Below, piece by piece: positions 1 through 8,559 of a DNA stretch of 64,000 bases. The first letter of the stretch is position 1; every line of letters begins with the position of its first letter. The stretch spans positions 1 through 64,000 of the forward strand of contig JAGARN010000005.1 of NCBI GenBank assembly GCA_017622235.1, in the 5' to 3' direction. The notes beneath the pieces are model-generated. The model had not been told where the DNA came from. It worked only from the letters and a program-made list of their open reading frames with translations, and did not search any database. The position numbers and the translations under genes are program-made. This DNA comes from Spirochaetaceae bacterium. GTDB lineage: Bacteria > Spirochaetota > Spirochaetia > Treponematales > Treponemataceae.

Positions 1-1236
1 CCCGCCGCCGGCGAGATTACGGAGAAAACTACAACTTTGCGTAAAAACTAGGCACTCTCAGAGGAGATGCAAGACAATTCGGCGAGACTGAGGGTAATAA
101 GTACTCGGACTCCGGTTTTTGCTTTCGCAAAAATCCTCGCCATCCCTCAGATCGCCTCGGTTGTTTGCATCTCCTCTTGCGTGCTTTCATTGTTTAGGCA
201 AAGCTATATTTTTTTTTCGCCATCCACGCCGGCGAGGTTACGGGTAAATACTACAACTTTGCATAAAAAAAACTTACAGAAGGCATAGGCAAGCAAAAAA
301 TTGGGGCAATATAGTTATATCTTTGTGGCAAGTGATTAAAGCTCGGAGTGGGAAAAATAAAAAAAGCGACTCCGCAGTCGCAAGTGCATAACATATTCGC
401 ACGCAGCAGCGAGGACTAGCTTTTTTTAGTTTTCCCCACGGGAGAGCTTTGAACTTTTACTAAAAAACAAACTTTATGTTTTCGCTTTTTGCTTTCATTT
501 TTTGTAAAGTTTTGGTTGTTTTATACAAAGCTGTGGCTTTTTACTGTAACCTCGCCGCCGGCGAGGTTACGAGGAAAAAACTACAACTTTGCATAAAAAA
601 GAGGATGCGTAGGGAAAAATGACAATCGACGCATTCGAGCTTTAGCTCTTGTGGCGACTTGGCATTTTTCCCGAAAGCAACCGCATTTGTTTTATACAAA
701 CTCGTGCTTTTTACCGCAAACACGCCGCCGGCGAGGACTAGCTTTTTTTAATTTTCCCACGGGAGAGCTTTTAATCTTTACTAAAAAACAAACTTTATGT
801 TTCCGCTTTTTTGCTTTCTCATGTTGCCTTTTATTTGTTTTGTGCAAAGCTGTGGCTTTTTACCGCAAACACGCCGCCGGCGAGGTTACGGGTAAATACT
901 ACAACTTTGCATAAAAAAGAGGGTGCGTAGGGAAAAATGACAATCGACGCATTCGAGCTTTAGCTCTTGTGGCGACTTGGCATTTTTCCCGAGAGCAACC
1001 GTATTTGTTTTGTGTAAAGCTGTGGCTTTCTAACGCAAACACGCCGCCGGCGAGGTTACGGGGAAAAACTACAACTTTGCATAAAAAAGAGGGTGCGTAG
1101 GGAAAAATGACAATCGACGCATTCGAGCTTTAGCTCTTGTGGCGACTTGGCATTTTTCCCGAAAGCAACCGTTTTGTTTTATACAAACTCGTGGCTTTTT
1201 ACCGCAAACGTGCCGCCGGCGGCGAGGTTGCCGTAG
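1..1236. repeat. Array of long palindromic repeats, non-coding
   Basis: No credible gene lies here. The region is built from copies of two palindromes. The first is about 80 bp and imperfect, centred on a GC-rich CGCCGCCGGCG core (cores near 553, 723, 872, 1042 and a variant at 1211; partial copies at 1-50 and 226-270). The second is about 61 bp, with arms beginning GGGAAAAATG and ending CATTTTTCCC (612-672, 930-990, 1100-1160). Together they form units of about 170 bp (553-722, 872-1041, 1042-1210). A different unit of about 149 bp lies at 723-871, with a relative at about 410-552, sharing GAGGACTAGC and a TTCCC-ACGGGA motif. The array ends within two bases of the queA stop codon and continues left of the window. 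Function is unknown; the short ORFs inside it simply follow the repeats. Confidence 0.85.
61..176. repeat. Long imperfect inverted repeat
   Basis: Arms of 33-34 nt at 61-94 and 144-176 start GAGGAGATGCAA and end TTGCATCTCCTC. Between them is a smaller hairpin with TTTTTGC / GCAAAAA arms around 116-132. It differs from the two palindromes that make up the rest of the array. Confidence 0.7.
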
Positions 1237-1237
1237 A

Positions 1238-2275
1238 TTAGAGTATCAACATTGCATCACCGTAAGAAAAAAAACGGTAGCGGTTTTTTATTGCTAGGTT
1301 ATAGGCATTCATTATGTTTTCTTTTCCCGCAAAAGCACTTACCAACATAAGTAATGTGGATTCTGGAGTGTGAAAATTTGTAAAAAGTTTGTCTACAACA
1401 TTAAAATTGTAACCAGGATAAATAAATATATTGGTACTTCCTGTTCCTGTCGTAAGGTATCCATCTGTTTTATTCCAAGCAGATTCAAGAGTTCGTACGG
1501 AAGTTGTTCCCACTGCAAGGATAGGGCGACCTTCTTTTTTTGCTTTTGTAACAAGATTTGCTGTTTCGTTGCTTATAGAATAACTTTCATAATGCATTTT
1601 GTGATTTTGAATTTGTTCAGTTCTAACTGGAAGAAAAGTTCCAAGTCCTACGTGTAGTGTAACCCATGCTCTTTCAATTCCATTATTTTCTAGTGTATTA
1701 AGCATTTCTTCCGTAAAGTGAAGTCCTGCGGTAGGGCAAGCTGATGAACCAGTTTCTTTTGCATATACATTTTGGTAACGAGTTTTATCTTCAAATGTAT
1801 CTTCTCGGCGTATATATGGCGGAAGAGGAATATGACCATTTTTTTCAAACCAAGATTCATCAATAATGCGGTCAAATTGTAAAGTTCTAAATTCAGTTCC
1901 TTCATCTGATGGATTATTTATAATTGTAGCAGTAGTACCGTCAGGAAATTGATATTTACATCCTGATCGTTGTTTTTTTGCGTTTTTAGTTAGAGCTTTC
2001 CAGCTATTGTCAGCAAGAGGTTGAATAAATAAAAATTCACATTCCCCTCCGGTACTTTCTTTTATACCGTAAACTCGTGAGTGGCGGACTTTTGAATCAT
2101 TAAAAATCATCAAAGTATCTTGAGGAACAAGTTCAGGAAGTTGATTCATCATGTAGTGAAAAACTTTACCACTAGTTTTTTCTAAAACCATGAGTTTATC
2201 CTGTCCTCTAACTCCAGAAGGATGTTGAGCAATTAATTCAGTTGGTAGGTCAAAATAAAAATCTTTAGTCAACAT
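1238..2275 (-). CDS. queA: S-adenosylmethionine:tRNA ribosyltransferase-isomerase QueA
   Basis: QueA transfers and isomerises the ribosyl group of SAM onto 7-aminomethyl-7-deazaguanine in tRNA, giving epoxyqueuosine at the wobble position of GUN anticodons. The 345 residues match the usual family length. Visible motifs are the N-terminal FDLPTELIAQHP, the central SSACPTAGLHFTEEML, the HVGLGTFLPV motif and the C-terminal GDAMLIL. A weak AGGA lies upstream of the ATG. The gene is last in a ruvA-ruvB-queA run, 49 bp after ruvB, an arrangement common in bacteria. The stop codon abuts the palindrome array with only two bases between them, so the array lies where the operon terminator would be. Confidence 0.97.
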   Translation of the reverse strand: MLTKDFYFDLPTELIAQHPSGVRGQDKLMVLEKTSGKVFHYMMNQLPELVPQDTLMIFNDSKVRHSRVYGIKESTGGECEFLFIQPLADNSWKALTKNAKKQRSGCKYQFPDGTTATIINNPSDEGTEFRTLQFDRIIDESWFEKNGHIPLPPYIRREDTFEDKTRYQNVYAKETGSSACPTAGLHFTEEMLNTLENNGIERAWVTLHVGLGTFLPVRTEQIQNHKMHYESYSISNETANLVTKAKKEGRPILAVGTTSVRTLESAWNKTDGYLTTGTGSTNIFIYPGYNFNVVDKLFTNFHTPESTLLMLVSAFAGKENIMNAYNLAIKNRYRFFSYGDAMLIL

Positions 2276-2324
2276 ACTAAAACTATATCCTAAACAATAT
2301 TTTTTGCAAAGCGTATATCCATAG

Positions 2325-3344
2325 CTAAAACAAAAGGCGTTCTGTTTGTTTTAATTTGCTTTGTCTTCCAAGATGTTCGTATGCTTTATCTGTTACAACT
2401 CTTCCTCTAGGAGTTCGTTGTAATAATCCGCATTGAATAAGATAGGGTTCATAATAGTCTTCAAGGGTATCGATAGATTCGCCAATCGAAATAGCTAAAG
2501 TTTCTGCTCCCACAGGACCACCAGCAAAATTATCGATAATGCTTAAAAGTATTTCTCTGTCGTATTTTTCAAGCCCTAGATTGTCTATTTCTAATCGATT
2601 AAGCCCTGTTTCTGTTATAGTTTTAGTTATGCGTCCACTCCCTAGTACTTGAGCAAAATCTCTAACACGACGTAAAACACGATTTGCAACTCGTGGTGTT
2701 CCTCGTGAACATTCAGCCATAAGCAGGGCAGCATCATCGTCTACTTGAATATTCATTATACTTGCTGAGCGGTGAATTATAGCAGAAAGTTCTTCTGGTG
2801 AATAAAAATTAAATCTTTGTACTATGCCAAAACGGCTAATGAGAGGGCTTGAAACCATACCTGCTTTTGTAGTTGCACCAACTAAAGTAAACTTTGGAAG
2901 TGGTATCCTAACTGTTCTTGCAGCTGCACCTTGTCCTATGACCCAATCAAGTTCATAATCTTCCATTGCAATATAAAGCATTTCTTCTATGGCAGGTTTT
3001 AATCTATGAATTTCGTCTATAAAAAACACAGTTCTTTCAGTTATTGTAGAAAGAATTCCTGCTAAGTCTTTTGGTTTATCTAATGCAGGAGCACTTGTAA
3101 CTTTAAAATCAGCTTGCAATTCATGAGCTGTAATTTGTGCCAAAGTCGTTTTACCTAGTCCAGGTGGTCCAATAAGAAATAGGTGGTCAAGGCTTTCTTT
3201 TCGGTTGCGAGCAGCTTCTATAAATACGGAAAGATTTTCTTTAACGCTTCTTTGACCTAAAAACTCATTGAGTAACTGGGGGCGAAGGTTTATTTCTTGG
3301 TTATCATCTTCCATTGGAATTGAAGCGTGTAATATTTCATTCAT
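2325..3344 (-). CDS. ruvB: Holliday junction branch migration ATPase RuvB
   Basis: RuvB is the AAA+ motor that, with RuvA, drives branch migration of Holliday junctions in recombinational repair. The 339-residue protein has Walker [10 protein letters not shown] (about residues 59-67), Walker [10 protein letters not shown], the sensor 1 segment GATTKAG, the arginine-finger segment ISRFG and a C-terminal winged helix with GPVGAETLA and QRTPRGR. Its ATG overlaps the ruvA stop codon in a TAATG junction, implying translational coupling. ruvC is not present in the window. Confidence 0.98.
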   Translation of the reverse strand: MNEILHASIPMEDDNQEINLRPQLLNEFLGQRSVKENLSVFIEAARNRKESLDHLFLIGPPGLGKTTLAQITAHELQADFKVTSAPALDKPKDLAGILSTITERTVFFIDEIHRLKPAIEEMLYIAMEDYELDWVIGQGAAARTVRIPLPKFTLVGATTKAGMVSSPLISRFGIVQRFNFYSPEELSAIIHRSASIMNIQVDDDAALLMAECSRGTPRVANRVLRRVRDFAQVLGSGRITKTITETGLNRLEIDNLGLEKYDREILLSIIDNFAGGPVGAETLAISIGESIDTLEDYYEPYLIQCGLLQRTPRGRVVTDKAYEHLGRQSKLKQTERLLF

Positions 3345-3961
3345 TAGGCTAACTCCACAATGGCTTTTCTAAACATTATTTCTTCTTTTTGTGCCTGTGT
3401 TTTACCTTCAAAATCGGCTGAAAGTTCATGTTGCAGTTTTATTATAACTTCTTCGCAAGAACGGCGATCATAACCCATTTCTGTAAGTGCTGTTGTTACA
3501 TCTTGCCATTGGGGTGGTATATTTGATAACCTTTGCTGCATTTGGCCAATATTAGTGTCAAGTGTAAGTTTGCCTTTAAGGGTAAGCATCATTTTTTGTG
3601 CAGTTTTTTTTCCTACGCCAGGAAGCCGTTCTAATTGTGCTAAATCTTGGCTATCTAAAGCTGCTGAAAGTTGTGTTAAACTTATTCCAGATAATATTTT
3701 TAGTGCTCCTTTTGTTCCCACACCGTCAACTTTCAATAAATCAAGGAATGCAGAACGTTCTTCTTTGGAGGAGAAACCAAATAGTTTCATGGAATCTTCT
3801 CTATGTTGAAGCCATGTGTAAACCCGTACTTTTTCTCCAACGGAAGGGAGGGAATTTAATGCTGTATCTGGCATAGAAATGTCCCATTCAATTCCACCTG
3901 TTTCAAGATACAGAGTTTGAGGTAATTTTGCTGTAATTGTTCCATTCAAACTGTTGAACAT
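3344..3961 (-). CDS. ruvA: Holliday junction DNA-binding protein RuvA
   Basis: RuvA binds the four-way junction and loads RuvB. The 205 residues include an OB-fold N-terminus, two helix-hairpin-helix motifs (DGVGTKGA at 79-86 and PGVGKKTA at 114-121) and a C-terminal domain that contacts RuvB. It is the first gene of the ruvA-ruvB-queA operon and is divergent from tyrS. No normal Shine-Dalgarno precedes the ATG: a consensus-like -10 ends 7 nt before it, so the mRNA is probably leaderless. Confidence 0.97.
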   Translation of the reverse strand: MFNSLNGTITAKLPQTLYLETGGIEWDISMPDTALNSLPSVGEKVRVYTWLQHREDSMKLFGFSSKEERSAFLDLLKVDGVGTKGALKILSGISLTQLSAALDSQDLAQLERLPGVGKKTAQKMMLTLKGKLTLDTNIGQMQQRLSNIPPQWQDVTTALTEMGYDRRSCEEVIIKLQHELSADFEGKTQAQKEEIMFRKAIVELA

Positions 3962-3968
3962 GCCTAGA

Positions 3969-3997
3969 ATTATAACGGCTTTAGCTTAAGTGTGCAA
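3969..3997 (-). promoter_or_regulatory. ruvA promoter, TTGCAC-17-TATAAT
   Basis: On the minus strand TTGCAC and TATAAT are separated by 17 bp, and 7 nt separate the -10 box from the ruvA ATG. The expected start point falls on or next to the A of the ATG. Confidence 0.7.
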
Positions 3998-4022
3998 GCA
4001 ATCTATGTTTCCATTTTTCTAC

Positions 4023-4052
4023 TTGAATTTATACAATGTAATAGGGTATTAT
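4023..4052 (+). promoter_or_regulatory. tyrS promoter, TTGAAT-18-TATTAT
   Basis: TTGAAT and TATTAT are separated by 18 bp and lie about 40 bp before the tyrS ATG. This leaves a short leader that includes the AGAGG ribosome-binding site. Confidence 0.45.
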
Positions 4053-4093
4053 TGTAAGATATATTGCCCTTTGTGGTTAAAATAGAGGTTTTT

Positions 4094-5350
4094 ATGAATA
4101 ATGCTTTGCAAACACTAATGGATAGAGGTTTTTTTGCTCAATGCACCGATATTGATGGATTATCTAAACTTATGGATAGTGGTTCGGTAACTTTTTACGT
4201 AGGGTGTGACCCAACAGGACCAAGTCTTCATATAGGTCATATGGTTCCGTTTTTTGCTTTTAAGCATCTTAGAGCGGCTGGTCATAGAGGTATTGCTCTA
4301 GTTGGTGGGGGAACAGCTAGGATTGGTGATCCTTCAGGAAAAACAGAAATGCGAAAAATGCTTTCCTATGAACAAATTGACGAAAATGTAAAAAATATAG
4401 AGGCTCAACTTAATAAGTTTATTGGCTTTGATGGAGAAACAGCTTTTACAGATAACAATAAATTTTGGCTTGCTGATTTAAATTATATTGATTTTCTTAG
4501 AGATATTGGTTCTTGTTTTAGCGTAAATCGTATGCTAACCTTTGAAGCATATAAAAAGAGAATGGAAACAGGTCTTACGTTCATTGAATTTAATTATCAG
4601 TTGTTACAAAGTTTCGATTTTTTAAAGCTACATGAACGACATAATTGTTGTCTTCAAATTGGCGGTGATGACCAATGGGGAAATATTGTAGCTGGTGTTG
4701 ACTTAATTCGTCGTAAGACTGATTCAAAAGATGGTAATTCACATCAAGTATTTGGTCTAACATTTCCTCTTATCACCACAAGTGATGGAAAGAAGATGGG
4801 TAAGACAGAAAAAGGGGCACTTTTCCTTAACTCACAAATGACGCCTGTTTTTGATTTTTTTCAATATTGGCGAAATGTTACCGATGTTGATGTAGAAAAG
4901 TTCTTAAAATTATTTACATTCCTTTCCTTGGACGAAATAAAAGATTTAATGTCTGGAAATATAAATAAAGCAAAAGAGCGTTTGGCATACGAGGTTACTA
5001 AAGAAATTCACGGTGTTGAAGAAGCAGATAAAGCTCTTGCTGGTGCAAAAGCGGCTTTTGGTGGCGGTGGAGACCGTTCTTCTATGCCAACGGTTAAACT
5101 TGCAAAAGATATGTTTGCTGGAGATGGTATTGGTATCGTTGATCTGTTTTTTGCAGCAGGACTTGTATCAACAAAAAGTGATGCTCGCCGTCTTGTACAA
5201 CAGGGTGGCTCTTATGTTACTTGTGGCGAAGGTGAAGAACGGAATATAACGGATATTGGAGTAAAACTTAGAGAAGAAGATTTTGATTCAAACGGCGAGC
5301 TTATACTAAGAGCTGGTAAAAAGAAGTTTGCACGTATTATCTTTAGTTAG
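4094..5350 (+). CDS. tyrS: Tyrosyl-tRNA synthetase
   Basis: A class I aminoacyl-tRNA synthetase that charges tRNA-Tyr. The 418 residues show the HIGH motif within GCDPTGPSLHIGHM (about 36-49), the tyrosine-binding segment NYQLLQS followed by GGDDQWGN, the KMSKS equivalent KKMGKT, and a C-terminal S4-like domain (KSDARRLVQQGG). I use the ATG at 4094 because AGAGG sits five bases upstream. A TTG at 4064 in the same frame would add ten residues but lacks such a site. The 3' end is three bases from the convergent ParB-domain gene. Confidence 0.97.
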   Translation: MNNALQTLMDRGFFAQCTDIDGLSKLMDSGSVTFYVGCDPTGPSLHIGHMVPFFAFKHLRAAGHRGIALVGGGTARIGDPSGKTEMRKMLSYEQIDENVKNIEAQLNKFIGFDGETAFTDNNKFWLADLNYIDFLRDIGSCFSVNRMLTFEAYKKRMETGLTFIEFNYQLLQSFDFLKLHERHNCCLQIGGDDQWGNIVAGVDLIRRKTDSKDGNSHQVFGLTFPLITTSDGKKMGKTEKGALFLNSQMTPVFDFFQYWRNVTDVDVEKFLKLFTFLSLDEIKDLMSGNINKAKERLAYEVTKEIHGVEEADKALAGAKAAFGGGGDRSSMPTVKLAKDMFAGDGIGIVDLFFAAGLVSTKSDARRLVQQGGSYVTCGEGEERNITDIGVKLREEDFDSNGELILRAGKKKFARIIFS

Positions 5351-5353
5351 GGG

Positions 5354-5764
5354 TTACGAATTTTTAGCTTTTCCGGTGATTTTTTCCAAAATTGCAACAA
5401 AAAAATTTTTTAGTGTGTTCCATATGCGCCGGAAAATGCTAGGATTCCTTAATTTTTCTAGTTGTTGATATCCTTCTAGCAGTTCTAGATCACTAAAATC
5501 TGAGCGTTGGGTGTTTTCTTCTAATTCCATTTCTAGTTTTACAATAGGGTCAGAAACTTCTACAATGTTAGCGTTTATTGTTGACCAGCCTAATTGTTTT
5601 GCAGATTCCAATCTCCGTTGACCTGCAATAAGTTCGTACTTTTGAGTGATTGTTATTGGGCTTAATTGTCCGTAGCGTTTAAGGCTGTCTTTTAATGGTT
5701 CAAGGTTACCTAAATCTTTGCGGACTCGTTTGTTGACCTGTATTTTATCTATGTCTACTAACAT
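5354..5764 (-). CDS. ParB N-terminal-domain protein, short
   Basis: The 136-residue product begins with a ParB/Srx-type nuclease-like domain: the MLVDIDKIQVNKR strand, GQLSPITIT, and AGQRRLESAKQLGW, the ParB box II-like motif. It then has a short helical stretch (ENTQRSDFSDLELLEGYQQL) and ends in a basic, amphipathic tail rich in F, W, I and K. There is no complete helix-turn-helix or dimerisation domain and no parA nearby, so it is not a full chromosome-partitioning ParB. The start at 5764 follows GGGAG, which is the 3' end of a dispersed repeat element. It lies downstream of the PBP gene on the same strand. The tail could bind membrane. Function is unknown. Confidence 0.75.
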   Translation of the reverse strand: MLVDIDKIQVNKRVRKDLGNLEPLKDSLKRYGQLSPITITQKYELIAGQRRLESAKQLGWSTINANIVEVSDPIVKLEMELEENTQRSDFSDLELLEGYQQLEKLRNPSIFRRIWNTLKNFFVAILEKITGKAKNS

Positions 5765-5769
5765 AATCT

Positions 5770-5905
5770 CTCCCATAAAAAGGCAATGAGAAAATTTCAA
5801 TTTTCGAGCCTTGACTTTTTACGCTGTTTTGCAACGTAGTGAAAAACAGCAATATATATTAAGATAAAAGCTGACGATATTTTAGGCAGTTTTTATCTTA
5901 CTTCC
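5770..5905 (-). repeat. Dispersed three-hairpin element, copy 3
   Basis: This minus-strand copy closely matches two tandem copies at 38034-38321. It reads GGAAGTAAGATAAAAACTG, then GCTGTTTT...AAAACAGC, then a GAAAATTGAAATTTTC hairpin, and ends TTTTTATGGGAG. The terminal GGGAG lies 5-6 nt before the start codon of the ParB-domain gene and acts as its ribosome-binding site. The outer arms of the third hairpin differ from the other copies, but an alternative GGC/GCC pairing is possible. Confidence 0.85.
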
Positions 5906-5925
5906 TATAAAGTTTGAATCCCAAT

Positions 5926-8526
5926 TTACTCAAACAAATAATTGTAGACAGGAATATCTGTTGCATTGGTATTTTCTGTTACATTCTTTTCTGTGTCTAC
6001 CATGTACAGTTGATCTTCATTTGTATTTTCTTGGATTGAAGAATCTTCTAACATATATTCATCTGGCTCTTGAAGGAAAGAAAGGTCTAAAACCAAAGGA
6101 GAAGTATCAAGTTGTTGTGCATATCGACTACCTGAAACAAGACGTTCTTGGTTGAGCCTTTCTAAGCTTATGGTTTTAAGATTTTCTCTGTTTATATGGT
6201 GTTGGCAAGTTGTAGTTGGCTGCGTTCCATCAAGAAAATATTGTGTTGTTCGATGTGAACCACAGGCTTCTGTAAGAATTTGTCCTGAAACAGAGCATAC
6301 TTCTGCTTTTACTAAACCAGTTTGAGGTACAGGGAATTGTTTGTAAGGGTAATCTTCGTTCGCAATACGCATAAATTCTCCCCATGCAACACCAGAAAGG
6401 GTAGAACCGGTAAGTTCTGTTCCTAGAGATTGACCGGGAATGTCAAAGCCAAACCAAACAGCGGATGTAATATATGGAGTGTATCCAACGGCCCAAGCAT
6501 CTGCCCAGTTTTGAGTTGTACCGGTTTTTCCGGCTGCTGGCATTGTGTAGGTTTTGCCATTTTTATCAGTATATTTAAATCTTGCTCCCCAACCGCTACC
6601 ACGGTTCAATGTACCAGTTTTTACGGTATTTTCAAGCATATTTGTCATAATATAGGCAGTTTGCGGAGAGATTACTTGTATATCAGATCCCTTTTGCTGT
6701 TGTTTAATGCGTAAGTCTCTTTCTGGATTTAATATTATGTTGCCATTTCTGTCCTCTACGGTTCGGATGGCAATGGGTTCGACTTCTTTGCCTTCGTTGC
6801 CAAATATTGCAAATGCTCTAGCCATTTCTATTGGTCGTACTGAGCAAACGCCAAGACCAAGTGGTAAAACTCTTGCAAAGCCTCTTGAATCAAGTTCTTC
6901 ATCGGGTATTCCCAATAGAGCTTGTGCTCTATCTATGGCAGCATCAAATCCAATTTCGTTCAGTATCTTTACAGATACGACATTCATTGATGTGGACAAT
7001 GCGTACCATACTTGAACATCACCTTCCCATAGACCTTTGAAATTTTGCGGAATATAAGGCTTACCATTAGAAACAAATACTGTTGGTGTATCAGAAAGGA
7101 TTGTTGCCGGAGTAAACTTCCCTGAATCTATTGCTGCAGAGTAATATAATGGCTTAAAAGAGCTACCAGGCTGAATCTTGGCTTGTGTTGCACGAATAAG
7201 TTGATTACTTTGTCCAAATTCACTACCACCAACAAGAGCTGTTATGTATCCTGTGCTATTTTCCAAAGAAATTAGCGTTCCTTCTATTGTGGTACGGCTG
7301 CTTTCTTGTGTTTTTTCTGCGTTAGTTTTGTTGACTATTCCAACCTTTAAGTCTTCAAGGCCAAACATAAGGGACATTACATCAAGTACAGGACTAATTT
7401 CTTCGCTATATGTTGTCATTGCCCTTGATTCAATTTGTTGTTCCGAGGTTTTAAGCTGTGGCAAATTAAATACAAGAGAAAGCAATTCTGTCATCGGAAT
7501 ATAGGTTGAAGCAGAGGAATTCTTTCTTGTTTTAATGGATTTTTGGTAAGATTCATTAGCATAGTCTATGTAATAATCCATTATATCTTGAGCTGCTTGC
7601 TGATGTTTAAGGTTCATCGTTGTATGAACAGTGTAGCCACTTGTATAAATATCTGCTGAACCATATAACATACTATTAAGTTCTCGTCGCACATATTCAC
7701 TAAACCAAGGTGCTTTATCATCTCGCATATAGTACGCCGATGAATTTATACGAGTAAAGTCAAAGTTTGCCCAAAAATCTTCAAAAGATGCATCTGCATC
7801 TGTTCTGGTTATATAACCAGCATTTACCATTTCATCTAGGACGCCTTTTTGTCTCGACATCGCAACGCTTGGATAATTAAAAGGATTGTAATCGGTAGGG
7901 CTTGAAAGTTGAACAACCAGAATTGCTGCTTCTGCAGGAGAAATTTGGGTTGCATCATGACCAAAATAATATTTTGAAGCTGCGTTTACTCCGTATGTAC
8001 CTGCACCAAAAAATACTTTGTTTAAGTATAACTCAAGAATTTCATCTTTGGAATAGCGCCGCTCCATTTGTATTGCCCACCACAGTTCTTCGAGCTTACG
8101 AGAAAGAGATTTTTCGGTACGGTCGCAGTACAATGTTCCCGCAATTTGTTGCGTAAGTGTACTACCACCTCCAAGAGAACGTCCTGTTATAACACCTGCA
8201 GCGGCTCTAACAATAGCTTTTAGACTGAATCCATTATGTTTATAAAATATACGGTCTTCTCGACTTATTAAAGCGTCTATCATGTGTTGAGGAAGTTGCG
8301 TAAGGCTTATTGTTTCTCGTTTTTCGTCCGAAGCAAATTCTGTAATTAACTCGCCGTTTATATCTAGCAACTTTGTGGGAAGAGCTAAGGAAAACTCTGT
8401 AAAATTTTCCGTGTTTATTGTATTTACTGTTACAGCTAAAGCCAAACCTAGTGCTGTTCCAAATATAATCGAAAAAAAGAACAAACCAAAAATAGCAAAG
8501 GATGTCCGTTTTTTTATTTTTGCCAT
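5926..8526 (-). CDS. Class A penicillin-binding protein (PBP1a type)
   Basis: A bifunctional peptidoglycan synthase: a glycosyltransferase that polymerises lipid II and a transpeptidase that cross-links it, in the periplasm. The 866 residues contain an N-terminal membrane anchor (about 10-35), a GT51 domain with SREDRIFYKHNGF, GGSTLTQQIAG and ELYLNKVFFGAGTYG, and a transpeptidase with SSFK (catalytic serine about 455), STSMN and AGKTGTT. A long linker with a low-complexity C-terminal tail follows. It lies 33 bp downstream of a phosphohexomutase gene on the same strand, probably as one operon. Confidence 0.95.
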   Translation of the reverse strand: MAKIKKRTSFAIFGLFFFSIIFGTALGLALAVTVNTINTENFTEFSLALPTKLLDINGELITEFASDEKRETISLTQLPQHMIDALISREDRIFYKHNGFSLKAIVRAAAGVITGRSLGGGSTLTQQIAGTLYCDRTEKSLSRKLEELWWAIQMERRYSKDEILELYLNKVFFGAGTYGVNAASKYYFGHDATQISPAEAAILVVQLSSPTDYNPFNYPSVAMSRQKGVLDEMVNAGYITRTDADASFEDFWANFDFTRINSSAYYMRDDKAPWFSEYVRRELNSMLYGSADIYTSGYTVHTTMNLKHQQAAQDIMDYYIDYANESYQKSIKTRKNSSASTYIPMTELLSLVFNLPQLKTSEQQIESRAMTTYSEEISPVLDVMSLMFGLEDLKVGIVNKTNAEKTQESSRTTIEGTLISLENSTGYITALVGGSEFGQSNQLIRATQAKIQPGSSFKPLYYSAAIDSGKFTPATILSDTPTVFVSNGKPYIPQNFKGLWEGDVQVWYALSTSMNVVSVKILNEIGFDAAIDRAQALLGIPDEELDSRGFARVLPLGLGVCSVRPIEMARAFAIFGNEGKEVEPIAIRTVEDRNGNIILNPERDLRIKQQQKGSDIQVISPQTAYIMTNMLENTVKTGTLNRGSGWGARFKYTDKNGKTYTMPAAGKTGTTQNWADAWAVGYTPYITSAVWFGFDIPGQSLGTELTGSTLSGVAWGEFMRIANEDYPYKQFPVPQTGLVKAEVCSVSGQILTEACGSHRTTQYFLDGTQPTTTCQHHINRENLKTISLERLNQERLVSGSRYAQQLDTSPLVLDLSFLQEPDEYMLEDSSIQENTNEDQLYMVDTEKNVTENTNATDIPVYNYLFE

Positions 8527-8559
8527 ATAAATATAGGATATGAAAGAGTAGGGGTTTTG

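Noticed and set aside
67..914. Short ORFs of 60-87 codons in the repeat array
   Set aside because: They follow the repeated DNA, have no ribosome-binding sites and have low-complexity products. They recur in shifted form in each unit.
1..1236. Possible CRISPR array
   Set aside because: Repeats are about 150-170 bp, contiguous and palindromic, with no unique spacers and no cas genes in the window.
4064..4093. Upstream TTG start for tyrS
   Set aside because: The ten extra residues are not family-like, and AGAGG is placed for the ATG at 4094.
5800..5905. Riboswitch of a known class in the repeat element
   Set aside because: None of the conserved cores of common riboswitches is visible; recurrence before unrelated genes fits a mobile repeat better.
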